Assembly (NCBI GenBank): GCA_036172665.1
Contig: CM069876.1
Location: 38,161,001 to 38,225,000 of the forward strand
Source: Prosopocoilus inquinatus
Lineage: Eukaryota; Arthropoda; Insecta; Coleoptera; Lucanidae
Direction of reading: 5' to 3'
DNA: 64,000 bases
The notes beneath the pieces are model-generated. The model was not told the DNA's origin, did not search any database, and saw only the letters and a list, made by a program, of their open reading frames with translations. Made by a program: the position numbers and the translations under genes. The first letter of the stretch is position 1, and each line of letters opens with the position of its first letter. Positions 44,301 to 55,065 of this stretch are shown here, one piece after another.

Positions 44301-47300
44301 TAATTCAATAAACGCTGTTCATATGATAACCCTCGCCAATCCGTACACCTCACAAATCCGGCGGGGCAGAAAAGTATATGATTTCAATTTATATAATTTT
44401 TTTTGTTTAAGTAATATATTAAGAAGGAAAATTTAATGGATTCCGAACTAGTGAGATTGTACTGTAGATGATACTTATCAGGATTTGCTTTGAATTTGAG
44501 AATCAAAGATTTAGAAAAATCAATATCTTTTTCTTATGCCCGATTTCTTCACCTCTTGATAAATTTATCTGCCAGATATTGGGCGGTATGTTTAAAAGGA
44601 GTATTTGCTTTTACTTCAAGTAAGTGCTCCACTTTGGAGCTTTTACTTCAAGTAAATACTAAAAATTACAGCTTTTACCCCACATTATTCTTGAAGTAAG
44701 CCTAAAGTAAGTACTAGGAGCAATTACTTCGTACTTTGCTGTATTTACTTCGGTATGTAGAAGTCAATGCTAAAGTAATTGCAAGTGCTGTATAGTATGT
44801 GCTTCAACTCGGAGTGTTTGGTGTAGTTTTGAAGAAGCTACCCATAGAGCAACTTCACAAATGTTACTTCGATTGAAAAAGTGTGAGAAATGGGTGTTTT
44901 TGTCAATTATGGCAGCAAAAGGAGGGAAATATGTGAACGTAGAATATATTGGGAGGTATTGCATAGAAAAATATTTCGGCAAGTCAATTATTATAGATAA
45001 CATTCTACTCTTAGCTTCAATGCAGAAAATGGCAGACAAGTTCTTAAGAAATCATATTGAAAAGAGCAGCCGCTTTGCCAAATGTTGCGAAAATGGAGAT
45101 ATTTTTAAGATCTCTAGATGATCCTGGGTTCAACAAGGTGTGGGTGTATATCAAACAACCCTTTCAAACATAATTAAAGAAGGTTCACAAAAAAATTATT
45201 TTGACGAAAAATGTTTTCCTTAGAATGGGAAAAAGATATCCAAAATTTAAAATTCACTGGGAAGAATATTCAACCTTTCACACATTTTTTCCTGGAAATA
45301 ATAATAACGCGTACTTGTTAGGGAATGAAGCATGTGGTATGGCTCCAGGGTTATTGGTAACATATCACGAAAAAATAATAGAATAACAATTGAATCGATT
45401 GAGACTAAACACGTCCTAGCATTTATTGTAGTTTATACTTCTAACCTAAGTAAAAATTTCCCATTGAAGGATTTACTTCCTGTAAAAGATTATACTCCAC
45501 AAAACACTTTGAAGCAAAGACTCCTACTTAAAGTAAAAGCAAATACTCTTTTTAATCATACCACCCATAATCCTTGGAAACCATTGCGTCGACAATAGTT
45601 TCCGAGGATATTATCTGGCAGATAAATTTATCAAGAGTTGATAAAATCGGGCCTTGGAAGTTTACAAATCAAACCTCTCTTGTTCGAATCGAATTTATTC
45701 CTAGTCACTAACCAGTGTTGTTAAAGAAGTTGTTATACATTTCTAATAGTATCTAGATACAGATGCAGATACTTTCACAAATATGTATCTAGATGCAGAT
45801 ACAGATACTTTTTCCCGAAAATATCTAGATACAGATACAAAAAAAGCATCTGCAGTTTATCAAGATACTTGGAAGTGTAAAATTCAATAACCTATGAAGT
45901 AGTGGAGGTACAGTATTATTTGCGATCCAAATCGACTTTTTGTGAAAATTGACTAAGTTTTCGTATGAATACGTGAATAATGTACACACTAAAATCTGTG
46001 ATAAGTTTCACAATTTTTTTCAGCAGTATGTCTTTTTAAATAGAAAATTTATGTTTATAATTAAGTTGATCAATAAGCTGATAAGTAATTACCTGGTTTT
46101 GTATGAAACCAAGTCAAGTCAACGTAAAATATAAAGTTATCAACAGAAATGACTCTACTTCTGTATCAGACAAGTTAAATGTCAAATAAATCTAGTATCC
46201 TTAGTTGCAACCTTGTTGTAGCTAAGAGAGCGTTTCCATAATCAAGAAAAGTTGATAAAATCAACAATACAGTCTTTTCCTTTTGATTTTCTCCTTTTGT
46301 CAATTATCTTTCCCAATTTTTTAAATAAGTTTCAAGTTTCTGAACTATCAAATCGCATTTTAAACAGAACAGTCATTTGACAAACTGGAAAACATAATTA
46401 ACAAGAGGGGAAAATCAAAAGAAAGAGACTGTAAAAGCGGAGGTTGCATTTCCGCCAAGGTCTGCTGTTTTTAGGGAAGTTCAAAATGTATCTAAAATGT
46501 ATCTTAGTATATCAAATGAATAGATACACTGTAATTGTATCTAGATGCAGATACAGTTACATTTTTTTAGTAGTATCTGAGATATGTATCTAGATACTGA
46601 AAAAATATTTAGATACTGTATCTAGATACTTGCATCTAGATACTTAACAACACTGCCACTAACGTCCTGGATAATCGACTTTTTTATCACAGTTTTTATA
46701 GCTAAGATAAATGTAAAGGTGTAACTTTATAAAAGAAATTCACTTAAGCAAATTTATTCATAAAGATCACCTCCTGCGTATGGTTTAACCACAACCCCAT
46801 CCGTAATAAGTACCATACATCAAATTTATTGCATGTTTAACGGAAATTACATTGCAGTTGATTAATGGCTTTCGCCCCGACGAAAATTAATGACCGTCAG
46901 GCCGAAAAATTCCGCCACGGTTCGGCTTACCTATGACTGTAACTTCTCCGCTTCGCCTGGCGCTATGCCCCTGCTTGTTCCTCGCCCAGCACGTGTACAC
47001 CCCCGTGTCCACCTTCTTCTCCACGGGATTGATTTGCAAAGTTCCATCTGGCAGAACCTTCTGTCGCAGGTCGTCCGGGAGCTCGCGGCCTCCGCGCTCC
47101 CAGTGGATTTCTTCTATCGGATATCCGGCCACTGGACATTTCAGCTGGAGGGTTTCCCCGGCCACCGCCGTCACCTTCGGGATTAGGCGGATGTACGGCA
47201 TTCCTGCGAGGGACACTTTTTTTTAATAGAAAACCAAGACTCGAAATACGTTTCCATTATTATATAAGCCCCCACTATATTTTTTTCTTTAGCTTCTCGG

Positions 47301-48165
47301 ATGTCGCCAGTAATTTACCACCATCTTGGGATTTGATCTTGCTTTCTGGTCACGTATGTTTGAAATTTGCAGTGATCAATCAAACGTCTCTTCACTTTAA
47401 GTTTCCTCTACCTCTACCATATCCATTCGGACTTAATACAACGCTTGACTGGTAAGAGATGCAAGCTGAATACATAACTTGTGGTGGATGATTTACTAGT
47501 TTACTAGTTAACTGACTTAGGTTTGTCCAAATTATGTAGAAATGTGTGGCATGGCATATTCTTATTAAATTTCCAGGATTGGATTAATATTGTTACGCAT
47601 GAGACGTACTGTAGGTTGGAAACTTGCAAAAAGAAACTTAAGTCAATAAAAACTGTATTTATTTATTCCACGAGAGGCGAAACGTCTTTTAACCCCTGCG
47701 GGAAAAACAGCCCGTTATTTTATTTGCTTCTCGGGGTAGCAAATATAAATAAGGTCAAATCGATAATTAAAGTCGAAGACGAAGCAAGTGACATCAATCT
47801 CCGGCCGTGCAGCAACAAGTTGCTTGGCTCTGCAATCTTCTTCGCGTTCTGTTTTACTGGCATTCGGCGGCGGCGCGAATTTGCATTTCAATGCGGAACG
47901 TGCGAACACGTTATTAAGTAGTTAGATGTAGTTTGCATAAACGGGTTAAAGGTAAATACCTGTGTATGCGTGCTGCGCTAACAAGAATCACAGTTGGCTT
48001 TGTTTATACCCACCGTATATGTTGAGTCTGGCAGAATGGGACGTTTTTCCGGCCCGGTTCTCCGCCGTGCACGTGTACTCTCCGCCGTCTTCAACCATCA
48101 CGTGACTTATGTTCACGTGACTTATTACGTCCCCGTGAACTGTTACGTATTGCCCAATTACGAAC
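29316..48165 (-). CDS. Dscam2: Dscam2 homologue, Ig5 (second half) to C-terminus; 5' exons outside window
   Basis: Exons, 5' to 3': 48165-48014, 47203-46931, alternative Ig7 exons 39971-39687 or 39612-39328, 38838-38719, 37638-37465, 37410-36979, 36786-36316, 36262-36110, 36047-35892, 35831-35529, 35408-34957, 31031-30782, 30718-30575, 30520-30380, 30321-30205, 30149-29977, 29916-29769, 29701-29611 and 29556-29316. With one Ig7 exon used they give 1424 residues in frame. Domain order is half of Ig5, Ig6 (GMPYIRLIPKVTAVAGE), Ig7, Ig8 (VPPRWLVEPADVSVERNRH), Ig9, FN1-FN4, Ig10, FN5, FN6, one membrane segment (VRLVLPLVVLIIVILASG) and a tail with RERYYATIHKVSLQ and ETSEDISPYATFQLSE, ending SDYSIAV. 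This is the canonical Dscam layout, and the wording of Ig6-Ig8 and the tail fits insect Dscam2 rather than Dscam1. Dscam2 is a homophilic adhesion receptor that mediates neurite repulsion and tiling. Introns of 6.96 kb and 3.9 kb sit beside 54-nt ones. The upstream Ig domains and signal peptide are not in the window. Confidence 0.95.
29557..29610 (-). other. 54-nt stop-free intron in the Dscam2 tail
   Basis: GTACCT at one end and a pyrimidine/A-rich ...TTACAG at the other bound exactly 54 nt. It interrupts the tail between RRGRSR and WLQQGRSSS. Retention would add 18 in-frame residues with no stop, so two protein forms are possible. Splicing is favoured because 54-nt introns recur in this window (30521-30574, 18809-18862, 19150-19203, 25671-25724). 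Confidence 0.6.
31075..33497 (-). mobile_element. Minisatellite-bearing repeat element, copy 2, interrupted by a hAT element
   Basis: On the minus strand it begins near 33497 with GTGTTGCCAACCGTTGCGAT and shares ACCAAAATGGGTGAATTAAT with copy 1. It then shows the CTCAAGGTCAA-type units in reverse to about 31080. It is split by the hAT insertion at 32214-32582 and by the short hairpin repeat at 31650-31720. It occupies most of the Dscam2 intron 31032-34956. Confidence 0.7.
32214..32582. mobile_element. Non-autonomous hAT element with perfect 8-bp target duplication
   Basis: The termini are CAGCGTTTCCCAAAC and its exact inverse GTTTGGGAAACGCTG. Both flanks are ACCTAACT (32206-32213 and 32583-32590). 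The element is 369 bp with no transposase. It is nested in the repeat element at 31075-33497, so it inserted later. Confidence 0.92.
33709..33826. repeat. Foldback element, about 118 bp
   Basis: GGACGCGTTCAGCGGATGCG on the left pairs with CGCATCCGCTGAACGCGCCC on the right, and pairing continues through TTACTCAGCA/TGCTGAGTAA. It lies in the Dscam2 intron 31032-34956. Confidence 0.75.
34331..34677 (+). repeat. Two copies of the TTGCCTATACTAAG hairpin repeat in Dscam2
   Basis: Copies at 34331-34397 and 34611-34677 have the same core as the CCDC93 intron copies, here antisense to Dscam2. Confidence 0.65.
37639..38718 (-). other. Dscam2 intron within the Ig8 coding region
   Basis: A 1.08-kb intron separates the two halves of Ig8, after the WKKATG block. 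No repeat or exon seen in it. Confidence 0.6.
39328..39612 (-). CDS. Dscam2: Dscam2 alternative Ig7 exon, proximal copy
   Basis: This second 285-nt exon has the same phases and lies only 74 nt (39613-39686) downstream of the distal copy. It encodes VPPIIEPFSFQDGLSEGMR, then Cys in TVCGV and in FTCVA, ending YTAKLQVK. It clearly shares the Ig7 fold and termini with its neighbour but differs at most exposed positions. Inclusion of both would stay in frame but give eleven Ig domains rather than the usual ten, so mutual exclusion is expected. Confidence 0.88.
39687..39971 (-). CDS. Dscam2: Dscam2 alternative Ig7 exon, distal copy
   Basis: This 285-nt exon starts after TTATTACAG and ends at GTAATC, phase 1 on both sides. 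It encodes VPPKVSPFYAEDTLHVGD, then a typical Ig core with Cys in LTCSV and in YSCVV, ending TQQLVVN. It can join the Ig6 exon upstream and the Ig8 exon downstream without change of frame. It corresponds to one of the two mutually exclusive Ig7 exons (10A/10B) known in Drosophila Dscam2. Confidence 0.88.
40407..41652. repeat. Satellite-like array, eight copies of about 153 bp
   Basis: The motif AACTTAAGGTGTCAGCTCTG recurs at 40451, 40596, 40750, 40903, 41057, 41213, 41367 and 41519, with the blocks GGCCGGAGCAGGTCGGATCA and CGAAATGAGGCAAGTAAATC in each unit. The copies are about 85-95 percent alike. The array lies in the 6.96-kb Dscam2 intron, about 435 bp upstream of the first alternative Ig7 exon in transcription order. 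Confidence 0.93.
41792..41939. repeat. 148-bp foldback MITE with GGCCCGGTTTC ends
   Basis: AGGCCCGGTTTCTGGAAGCA and its inverse bound arms of about 45 nt that continue through GGCCGATTAGTTTAACTAA. The centre holds a second imperfect stem, GATTAGAATGTGAC/GTCACAATCTAATC. The terminal GGCCCGGTTTC is shared with 54375-54505. Confidence 0.85.
42670..43680. mobile_element. About 1-kb foldback element
   Basis: Arms of about 475 bp (42670-43146 and 43198-43680) are inverse copies with scattered differences, around a loop of about 50 bp. The centre-flanking block is AACGAGCTATTCGAATATGA; an outer block is TAATGAGTTCTATCTCA. No transposase frame. It lies within the large Dscam2 intron. Confidence 0.85.
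44536..45656. mobile_element. Decayed DNA transposon with long inverted termini, possibly PIF/Harbinger-like
   Basis: The ends share GCCCGATTT and CTTGATAAATTTATCTGCCA in inverse, followed by inverted AGTATTTGCTTTTACTT. The interior has broken frames. 44861-45121 encodes 86 residues rich in Lys/Ile and the next frame reads QQGVGVYQTTLSNIIKE, which recalls the helix-turn-helix 'GVSQ.TVSRII' of Harbinger transposases. Family assignment is tentative, and a TWA target duplication was not clear. Confidence 0.5.
45713..46655. mobile_element. Non-autonomous hAT element, 943 bp
   Basis: The ends are CAGTGTTGTTAA and its inverse TTAACAACACTG. The flanking octamers TCACTAAC and CCACTAAC match at 7 of 8. 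Subterminal arrays of ATCTAGATACAGATGCAGATAC are present in inverse orientation near each end and could be transposase binding sites. There is no transposase. Confidence 0.82.
47204..48013 (-). other. Dscam2 intron between Ig5 and Ig6 exons
   Basis: This 810-bp AT-rich intron has no repeat recognised. Its boundaries are GTGGGTATAAAC (donor) and CTCGCAG (acceptor). Confidence 0.7.
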
Positions 48166-48922
48166 CTATAAGAAGAGAAGTGCTAGCTAAATTTAGTAGC
48201 TTAATAAACGATTTGTTTTGACGACATCGCATCGGTTACAAGTATGATGCGGATGTGAAACGTTTTTCAGTGATAAGTAAGGGTCGGACATTCCTAGGAG
48301 ATTTGGTAAAAATCAGTATAAAGATAAACAAACGGTTCTTATGCTCGAGGCACCCTCGCACTCTTTGCATCAGAAGTAACCGTTTGATGTAAACTACGTG
48401 TGTAACATAATTGCCTTTATAGTTTCTTTTAAATTAATAACTATGAAAACATTACAATTCTTTAATGTAGCTTTTAAAAAGACTGGCATAAAATATTTAA
48501 TTCACATCACTTATAGGCGCTGTCACTGCAAAAACAATGCGAGTTTATTTCGGAATGAATCGGTTATATATAAACAAGTTTTTATATCCAGTCGACCAGA
48601 ACTGTGGTGGTTACTGCGAGCCGCAAGACTTCTCGGGCTTCGACTGGTTTATCGTTTCGTTTTTACAGGGCAGACGCGTTAAAGATTCGAACTTTTTCCC
48701 ACTACGGTCGCTTCAGCATATTAGTGGTTCCTTGTATTTTAACGAAACCTTCCGCCTAAAATGCGCCTAGGCCTGGTGATAAGGAAAACACTTCAGACTT
48801 CCTTAAGTCAATTGATTATTTAGTTGTGCTAAAATAAACAAAGGCGCGAAAAACTAATCTTGAAGCGTGAGAACGGTTCGAATTTATGTGTTGATCTGAC
48901 CACCGCTTTTCATTGAGAAGGA
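48166..48922. other. Presumed upstream Dscam2 intron, no exon recognised
   Basis: The Ig5 exon at 48165 begins in mid-domain, so transcription must continue from higher coordinates. Nothing up to 64000 reads as an Ig half-domain on the minus strand. The 5' exons probably lie beyond the window. Confidence 0.5.
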
Positions 48923-49069
48923 ATATATTTCGCCACGAGGAAGATCAGGAAGTAACGTTCCACGCACATTTGTTGTTTTTTTTATGTAATGCAGTCGTAA
49001 AATTTGCATACATACAAAAAATTATAAATTCGCCGCGAGGAAGATCTGGGGGTATCGTTCCACGCACAT
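48923..49069 (+). repeat. Pair of 45-bp direct repeats
   Basis: CGCC(A/G)CGAGGAAGATC and CGTTCCACGCACATT occur at about 48932 and 49032, about 100 bp apart. Confidence 0.7.
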
Positions 49070-49809
49070 TAATTCAGGTTTACGCTTTTTTGATTTAGTT
49101 TGGATTGCGATTCTTTCAGACTAAATTTTACATGACCTTAGTAAATATGCCCCTTACGGGTCAGACGCTTATTATGAATTACCCTGTATTGGCAACGTCA
49201 TCAACGGATATTAACGAAAGAATGGAATTAAATATAACAATTCCCCTCGCCGAGAGACTTTATCAAAGTTGAAATCTGTTTCGGTTTGTAAGCGTAGACA
49301 ATCGGAAAGTTCATTTCGAACTTTCGCCCGAATTAAAACTCAGCAGCACGGCGCTTAATAAATCTAACTTCACAGGACCTGTGGTGTTGCGAGCGCGATC
49401 AAAGTCGATAAAGTTGGGAACTTCGGCCGTTTAAAAAGTACTCGCCGGAACACTACGTAAACTTTATGTAAAATCAGGATTACTGTTTGCTTTTATTGTT
49501 TAGTACTTTTAACTTGTTGAATTCTACGTTTTTTTTTTTTTTGTATAGAAAAATTTCGTTTTTGTTTATTTTTTTTGATTACTTTAGGTTCTTTAGATGG
49601 GGAGCTTTCGAGCTTTCTGTCGCAGCCGCGCCGCGCCGTGTGCTTTTGCGAGCTCATTTCCGTTATCCGCTTCATTAAATGTGACTCACTATTTCGCGAA
49701 GTTATGGCAAAGTAAGATAATCCGTCAAAACTTTCCAATGGCAACTTCCCCAAATCGCTTTGAAGTCTCGTGCCGCAAAGTCGTTTTGAACCAAGGAGGC
49801 GGATAAATA

Positions 49810-49846
49810 AGAGGAGGAGGAGGAGGAGGAGGAGGAGGAAGAGGAG
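49810..49846 (+). repeat. AGG microsatellite
   Basis: An almost pure run of about eleven GGA triplets. The serine-rich frame on the other strand is an artefact of it. Confidence 0.9.
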
Positions 49847-50139
49847 AACGAAAGCTCCGCACCAGGTGAAAATTTAATTAAGAAATTATTAGTTAATGCC
49901 AACCTTGAGCTCTTTATACGGAAACAAATCGTTAGTTTCTCGAAACCAAAAGTAATATATCACTGCACTTTTATTTTTCGATTCTTCCCTTATTTCGATT
50001 CGCCGGCCGGAGATTTATACGGGCGAACGAAGTCTGCGCATTATTTTGTCTCGCATGTACCTACAACTGTCGTTACAATCTATTGTATCCAGAGACTTCG
50101 TCTGCTGGAAAAGCCGGCAGTTAACATAAGAGTTTTACG

Positions 50140-53100
50140 ACTTCTGCTGCAAAGAACGAACGGCTGACAGTTGTAGATCCGAGTCGAGGTTTCCGAAGCA
50201 CAAAAGCGAAAGGAAATGTTTGCGCTGTCCCGAGCCGAATTTCCAATGTTCGAGAAGTTTTCTTTTTTTATTATTATTACGAACTAAGAAGTGAAGATGT
50301 AGGATTATTTTATTGTATGGAAAACAGGAAGACCACCTAACCTGGAGGAAAATTTAAAAATTAACAATGAAACTATCCCGATGAATCTTAAAAAAAACAG
50401 GCTGAAATATAGTTTATTTAGTCTTATTGGTTTTGTCCGCTGGCAACGGATTTGACACTTTAGTAGGTGTGGGCACGATTCCTCTTTTCGTGCAAATGGG
50501 TTCCATGTAACAAATAGTTTTGTGTCGTGTTCCCGAAAATTCTGCTTCTTCTTTGTAACGAGTTTACTGCGTTACCGCAGTTTTATAGGACGAATACTGT
50601 GACACAGTTTGATTTCATGGATCTTTTTTTAACATTCATGTATGGTACGATACAGTGGTTGTCAGTTGGCCACACTGCTGTTTCTGTTTGGGTACTTTGA
50701 TACCACAACTTCTATTGGATTCTAATTGGCTAGCCATTTTAACTAACTATTGCACGCTTTACTTTGCATTTCGTCATTACAAAGTGCAGACGTGTTAACG
50801 TGTATAGGGAATTGTTCATAATTTTATGCGAGATTCTAATTAACTACAGTGTGTACTGGAATTCTTTGGGACTTTTACCAAGCGCATCACCCGTTTCTTC
50901 CCGATAAATTGAAAGGCAATTTAAGATTCCATTCTGACTATGCATGACATACGATTTCTTTGTTTTAACAGAGGAATCTGCTTCTCGTTTTCTTCTGGCT
51001 CTGTTATATCATACGATCAACTGAATTTATAATTAAAGCAGGCTGTGATACTTTATACAAAAAGTTGGCAACGTAGGCTTCCAGATTGAAATTAAAAGTT
51101 TGAAAAGTCAGAATAGAGTCATTTATTATTTTTATTTTTTAACGATTGATAAACGGCTTTGCCTTATGGAACCTCCCCTAATATTCTAAGAAAGGATTTA
51201 AACCAGCATCCGTACAAAATAAAATAACAAAATAAAGATTGTACAAAGCACAAGCCTAACTTCAAATATGACAACTGTCAATTTATTATTTATTTCTCAG
51301 TGTATCCAACCACACAGTATAAAATAGCACCAATCACAGCCTCCTCTAATTATGAATTCCGTTGATCACCCAGTATTTCGCCGATATTTCTCCATTGCTT
51401 CTCGTATCCCGGAGGCGAATCAAGTGAATAATGCATGTTTGTATATAACGCAGATGTACCGGCACTTGTGTGCATTTAGTTTAATGTTGTATTGAATAAA
51501 TTAAGTTGCGTTTTATTTAAAGGTGATTTCTTTCACTTAAAAGTTTGAATCGTGTTTCGAATAGTTTGGACCTGAATTTCGTAGTTGTTGCAACAAAACA
51601 CCTGACTTGAACTTTTGATTGACAGTTAATTTGTAAATAATCACAATTCAACCCAAACAAATTTTAAAAATAGAGAAATTCAAAGAAAAGAATGTCTGTT
51701 TTTGAATCAAAACACGTTTGGATCACGATTTTGTGAGCGAAAGAAAGCACCTTAAGTCTCATAGAGTACCGATTCACATTTTATGATGATTAGTATTGAC
51801 TGTTATTGAAGTTAAGAGATCAAGTCACATATTTTCAATGATGCGTGCAAACGTGTGGTCTGATCTGAGTCAGACCTGTTGGGTCGTTGCCTTTTGTTCT
51901 GTTATATTGATTTAATATACGTTTTAAGTACGATCTGTGGTTTTGTTGCGACGAACAATTATTTTGAATCCAAGAGTGGATTATTCGAAATTTTGGCGCA
52001 CGCTGTGATCCTTGGAGGACGGTTCCGCTGTGGTGTAGAAATCAGGTAGGCTCACTTCTCCTGGCGCTCTTGACCTTTGATTTCGCCCATCTCCTTCTAA
52101 GAACTAACTCGGAACAGCTGATCGACTTCTTCAGCGCTAATTTCCTACTGTTTTTCGTTAATTATTCAGGAGATAAAGTAAATTCATCTAGGTGGTAGCA
52201 GCTGGCAGAGGAAAACATTTAAATATAAGACGGACACAGCTTGAGAAAGCCTGGAGAAAAAAGACACAAAACAAGAAATAATTCTTTGGCATTTCAGAAT
52301 TTAAGTTGGAAAGAAAAGTTAAATAACGAAAGAAATGTTCCTGAAGAAAGACCGTTTTGGTGAAGTCGTGATCACGTCAATTTGAAAACGAGGATTCTTA
52401 GAGGGAAGGCAAGACATCATTCAAGAAAACAATAGTCTGCAAAGAACGAACTGCTGACAGTTGTAGATCCGAGTCGAGGTTTCCGAAGTACAAAAGCGAA
52501 AGGAAATGTTTGCGCTGTTCCGAGCCGAACTTCCAATGTTCGAGAAGTTTTCTTTTTTTATTATTATTATTACGAACTATGAAGTGAAAACGTAGGATTA
52601 TTTTATTGTATGGAAAACGGGAAACGCCGTCTAACCTGGAGGAAAATTCAAGACCAATATGACTTACATATCAGTTACCGATTTCATTTAATCATTTAAG
52701 AGTGAAACTCTCTCGATGAATCTTGATAAAGTTGAATTATAGTTTATTCAGCCTCATTAGTTTTGTCCGCTGCCAACGGATTTGACCCCCCGTTAGGTGT
52801 GGGTACGATCTCTTTCTGGTGCAAATGAGTTTCATGTAACTGTAAATGTCTGGAAAGTCGGTCTTATACTCATATTACATTCGAAATTTTAATTTAATTT
52901 TTGATTCAAGAGCACTACGGGTGAAATTTAATCTATCTCATTTCAATATAAACTTTCCCAGTAGGTAAAAACTGGACAGGAAAATAAACCTTGCGAATAC
53001 GTCTCTTAAGCGAGGAGAGGTTGTATCAATTTAAATTAGTGCTCAATATATTCATTGTAGCACACGAGGGACTTTATTTTTTGTACAGTTTCTGAGCTCA

Positions 53101-53800
53101 AGAACCGCCTTCGAAAGAGTTTGAAAAAGTTATTAATTAGTCAGTCAATCAAGTTCGGTAACTTCCCCAAAAATTATCTGGTGGTATTACTCATGTTTTT
53201 TATTTCTTAAACTCATTTAAAGCACGCTACCTATCTAAAAAGAAAATTACAGGTAAGGACAACTTTCTTATTTATTTCCTCCTATATTTCCAAATTAAAA
53301 CAACATTTAGAAAGGCAGTTTTTTTTTACAATTGGCAGCAGTACCTTTTATATAATAAATAGTTTTCTCTTGTTTCCAAAAATGTTCGGTTTCTTCGCAA
53401 CGAATTTCCCGCATTACTGTAGTTTTATATTATAGAGCGAATGCCGGCAGAAGAAAACATCTAAATATCTCGTGATCCACAGAATTTCTTTTCTTAGTTG
53501 GCTATGAAATAAATCACACATGTCGCAGTTATATTCATTTAAACTCTTACAACTGCGGTTAACCTAACCAAGAAGAATTAATATCAGACTGCTGGTTTTT
53601 CTCTCTCGTTCATGGCCAATTATGAAAAAAATTCTGTGGCTCACACAATATAAGACGGAAACAGCCTGAAATAGCCTGGAGAAAAAAAGATACAAAACAA
53701 GAAATAATTCTTTGGCATTTTAGAATTTAAGTTGAAAAGGAAAGTTAAATAACGAAAGAAATGTTCTTGAGGAAAGAACGATCTAGTGAAGTTGTAATCA
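50140..53800. repeat. Mosaic of duplicated segments
   Basis: Three segment types recur. S (AAGAACGAAC(G/T)GCTGACAGTT...) is at 50148-50516 and 52440-52845. T (starting near AAATAGTTTT) is at 50510-50600 and 53360-53445. U (TATAAGACGGA...AAGAAATAATTCTTTGGCATTT) is at 52226-52372 and 53648-53800. The order U-S-T-U suggests partial copies of one larger repeat in tandem. No coding frame is conserved. Confidence 0.7.
51009..51376. mobile_element. MITE with 35-bp inverted repeats, copy 2
   Basis: Same family and orientation as 4509-4878. The ends are GATCAACTGAATTTATAATT and inverted GATCAACGGAATTCATAATT. Confidence 0.75.
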
Positions 53801-54374
53801 CAAAGACATAACAATCTTATGTTTCAGCTAACGAGAGACAATAAAGATTTTGAACAAAGTACATCCACCGGCAGACGTCGTGGAGTTGTCCGTTCTGTTT
53901 GTTTATTCGTTGTACGTTTCTTGACTTTGAGGAATGAAACCTAAGTTACGTGTTTTCAAGTATTCAATTTAAACGGAGGAGACGGATTATAAAGCATCGT
54001 TAATATTTCTTGATTATGATTTTTTTAAGTACAGTTATTAATTATTTTTAAGGGTAAAGGCTTGGTTGGATTGGATTATTTTATTTAAAGTTTCGGGTAT
54101 TTTTTCCCTAACAAATACGTTGGTGCTAATTGACGCAGTGCAGGTATTTCAGTGACCACCAACCAAGACGCATCTAAATTTTCAAGGCAATCTATCTTGA
54201 AAACTGTACATATTAGATCCCATGTGTGTACATTTCTTTTGCTTTGTTTAAAAAACAAAAAGGCTCGAACAGAGTATTATCTACAGTTGACGGGTCGCAC
54301 ACTTATTTTGAATTGCCCTGTATACGAATGAGGTCAGCTTAGGAATTGTTTTCATGCAACCACTTTATGACACT

Positions 54375-54767
54375 AAGGCCCGGTTTCACCATCACAGTTT
54401 AACTTTAAGCTCCGTTTTATTCCTATGGAAACAATTATCCTTGCAATTGTTATCATGGGAATAAAGCGAAGTTTAAAGTTAAACTGTGATGGTGAAACCG
54501 GGCTTAAGGCCAGGTCTTTTCATCTCCGATTAACTTTAACCATAATTAATAAATTAATTCATATAGAAACAATTGTCTCTATAATTGTAACTATGTTTAA
54601 AGTTAATGAGACATGAAAAGACCAGCCCTAAGGGCGGTTTTTTCAATCACAAGTTAACTTTAAGTTAACTCTAACCTTCAGTTTATTGCCATGGAAACGA
54701 TTGTTTCGTACTTGTTACCATGGAAATAAATTAAGAGTTAGGGTTAACCTGTGATTGAAAAACTGGG
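54375..54767. repeat. Three foldback MITEs abutting head to tail
   Basis: Three palindromes of about 130 bp (54375-54505, 54506-54631, 54631-54767) lie directly next to each other. Each has arms of the type TTTCA(C/T)CATCACAGTTTAAC or TCAATCACAAGTTAACTT and a centre with an ATGGAAAC(A/G)ATTGT-like block. They are related but diverged, so they are not simply a recent triplication. Confidence 0.85.
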
Positions 54768-54849
54768 TCGGGACGGTATTTCGGTTATGCGTTCATTTTA
54801 AACTTTAATTTATCGTATTGTCTACAATTATTAAGAGACTTGTTTCTGA

Positions 54850-55065
54850 TTGAATTCTTGGCTTCCGGTTGGAACCGCGTGTCTTGAATTTCTTCTACTG
54901 CCAACGTTTCGTTCTCCATTGCAGAGTCTCAACGACTTACAAGAAGCAGCAGCAAGACCACCAGCAGTAGCAGCCCTAAAGAAGTTCTTCTGCAATGGAG
55001 AACGAAACGTCTGCAGTAAAAGAAATCCGAGACAAGCGGTTCCAACCGGAAGCCAACAATTCAAT
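54850..55065. repeat. Inverted repeat, arms about 78 bp
   Basis: TTCTTGGCTTCCGGTTGGAACC pairs with GGTTCCAACCGGAAGCCAA, and AACGTTTCGTTCTCCATTGC pairs with GCAATGGAGAACGAAACGT. The spacer is CAG/CAA-rich. Overlapping 77-82 codon frames on both strands are a consequence of the palindrome. Confidence 0.85.

Noticed and set aside
44861..45121. Independent host gene
   Set aside because: The 86-codon frame sits inside inverted transposon ends and is followed by broken transposase-like frames.
49702..49902. Serine-rich protein on the minus strand
   Set aside because: It is the translation of the GGA microsatellite.
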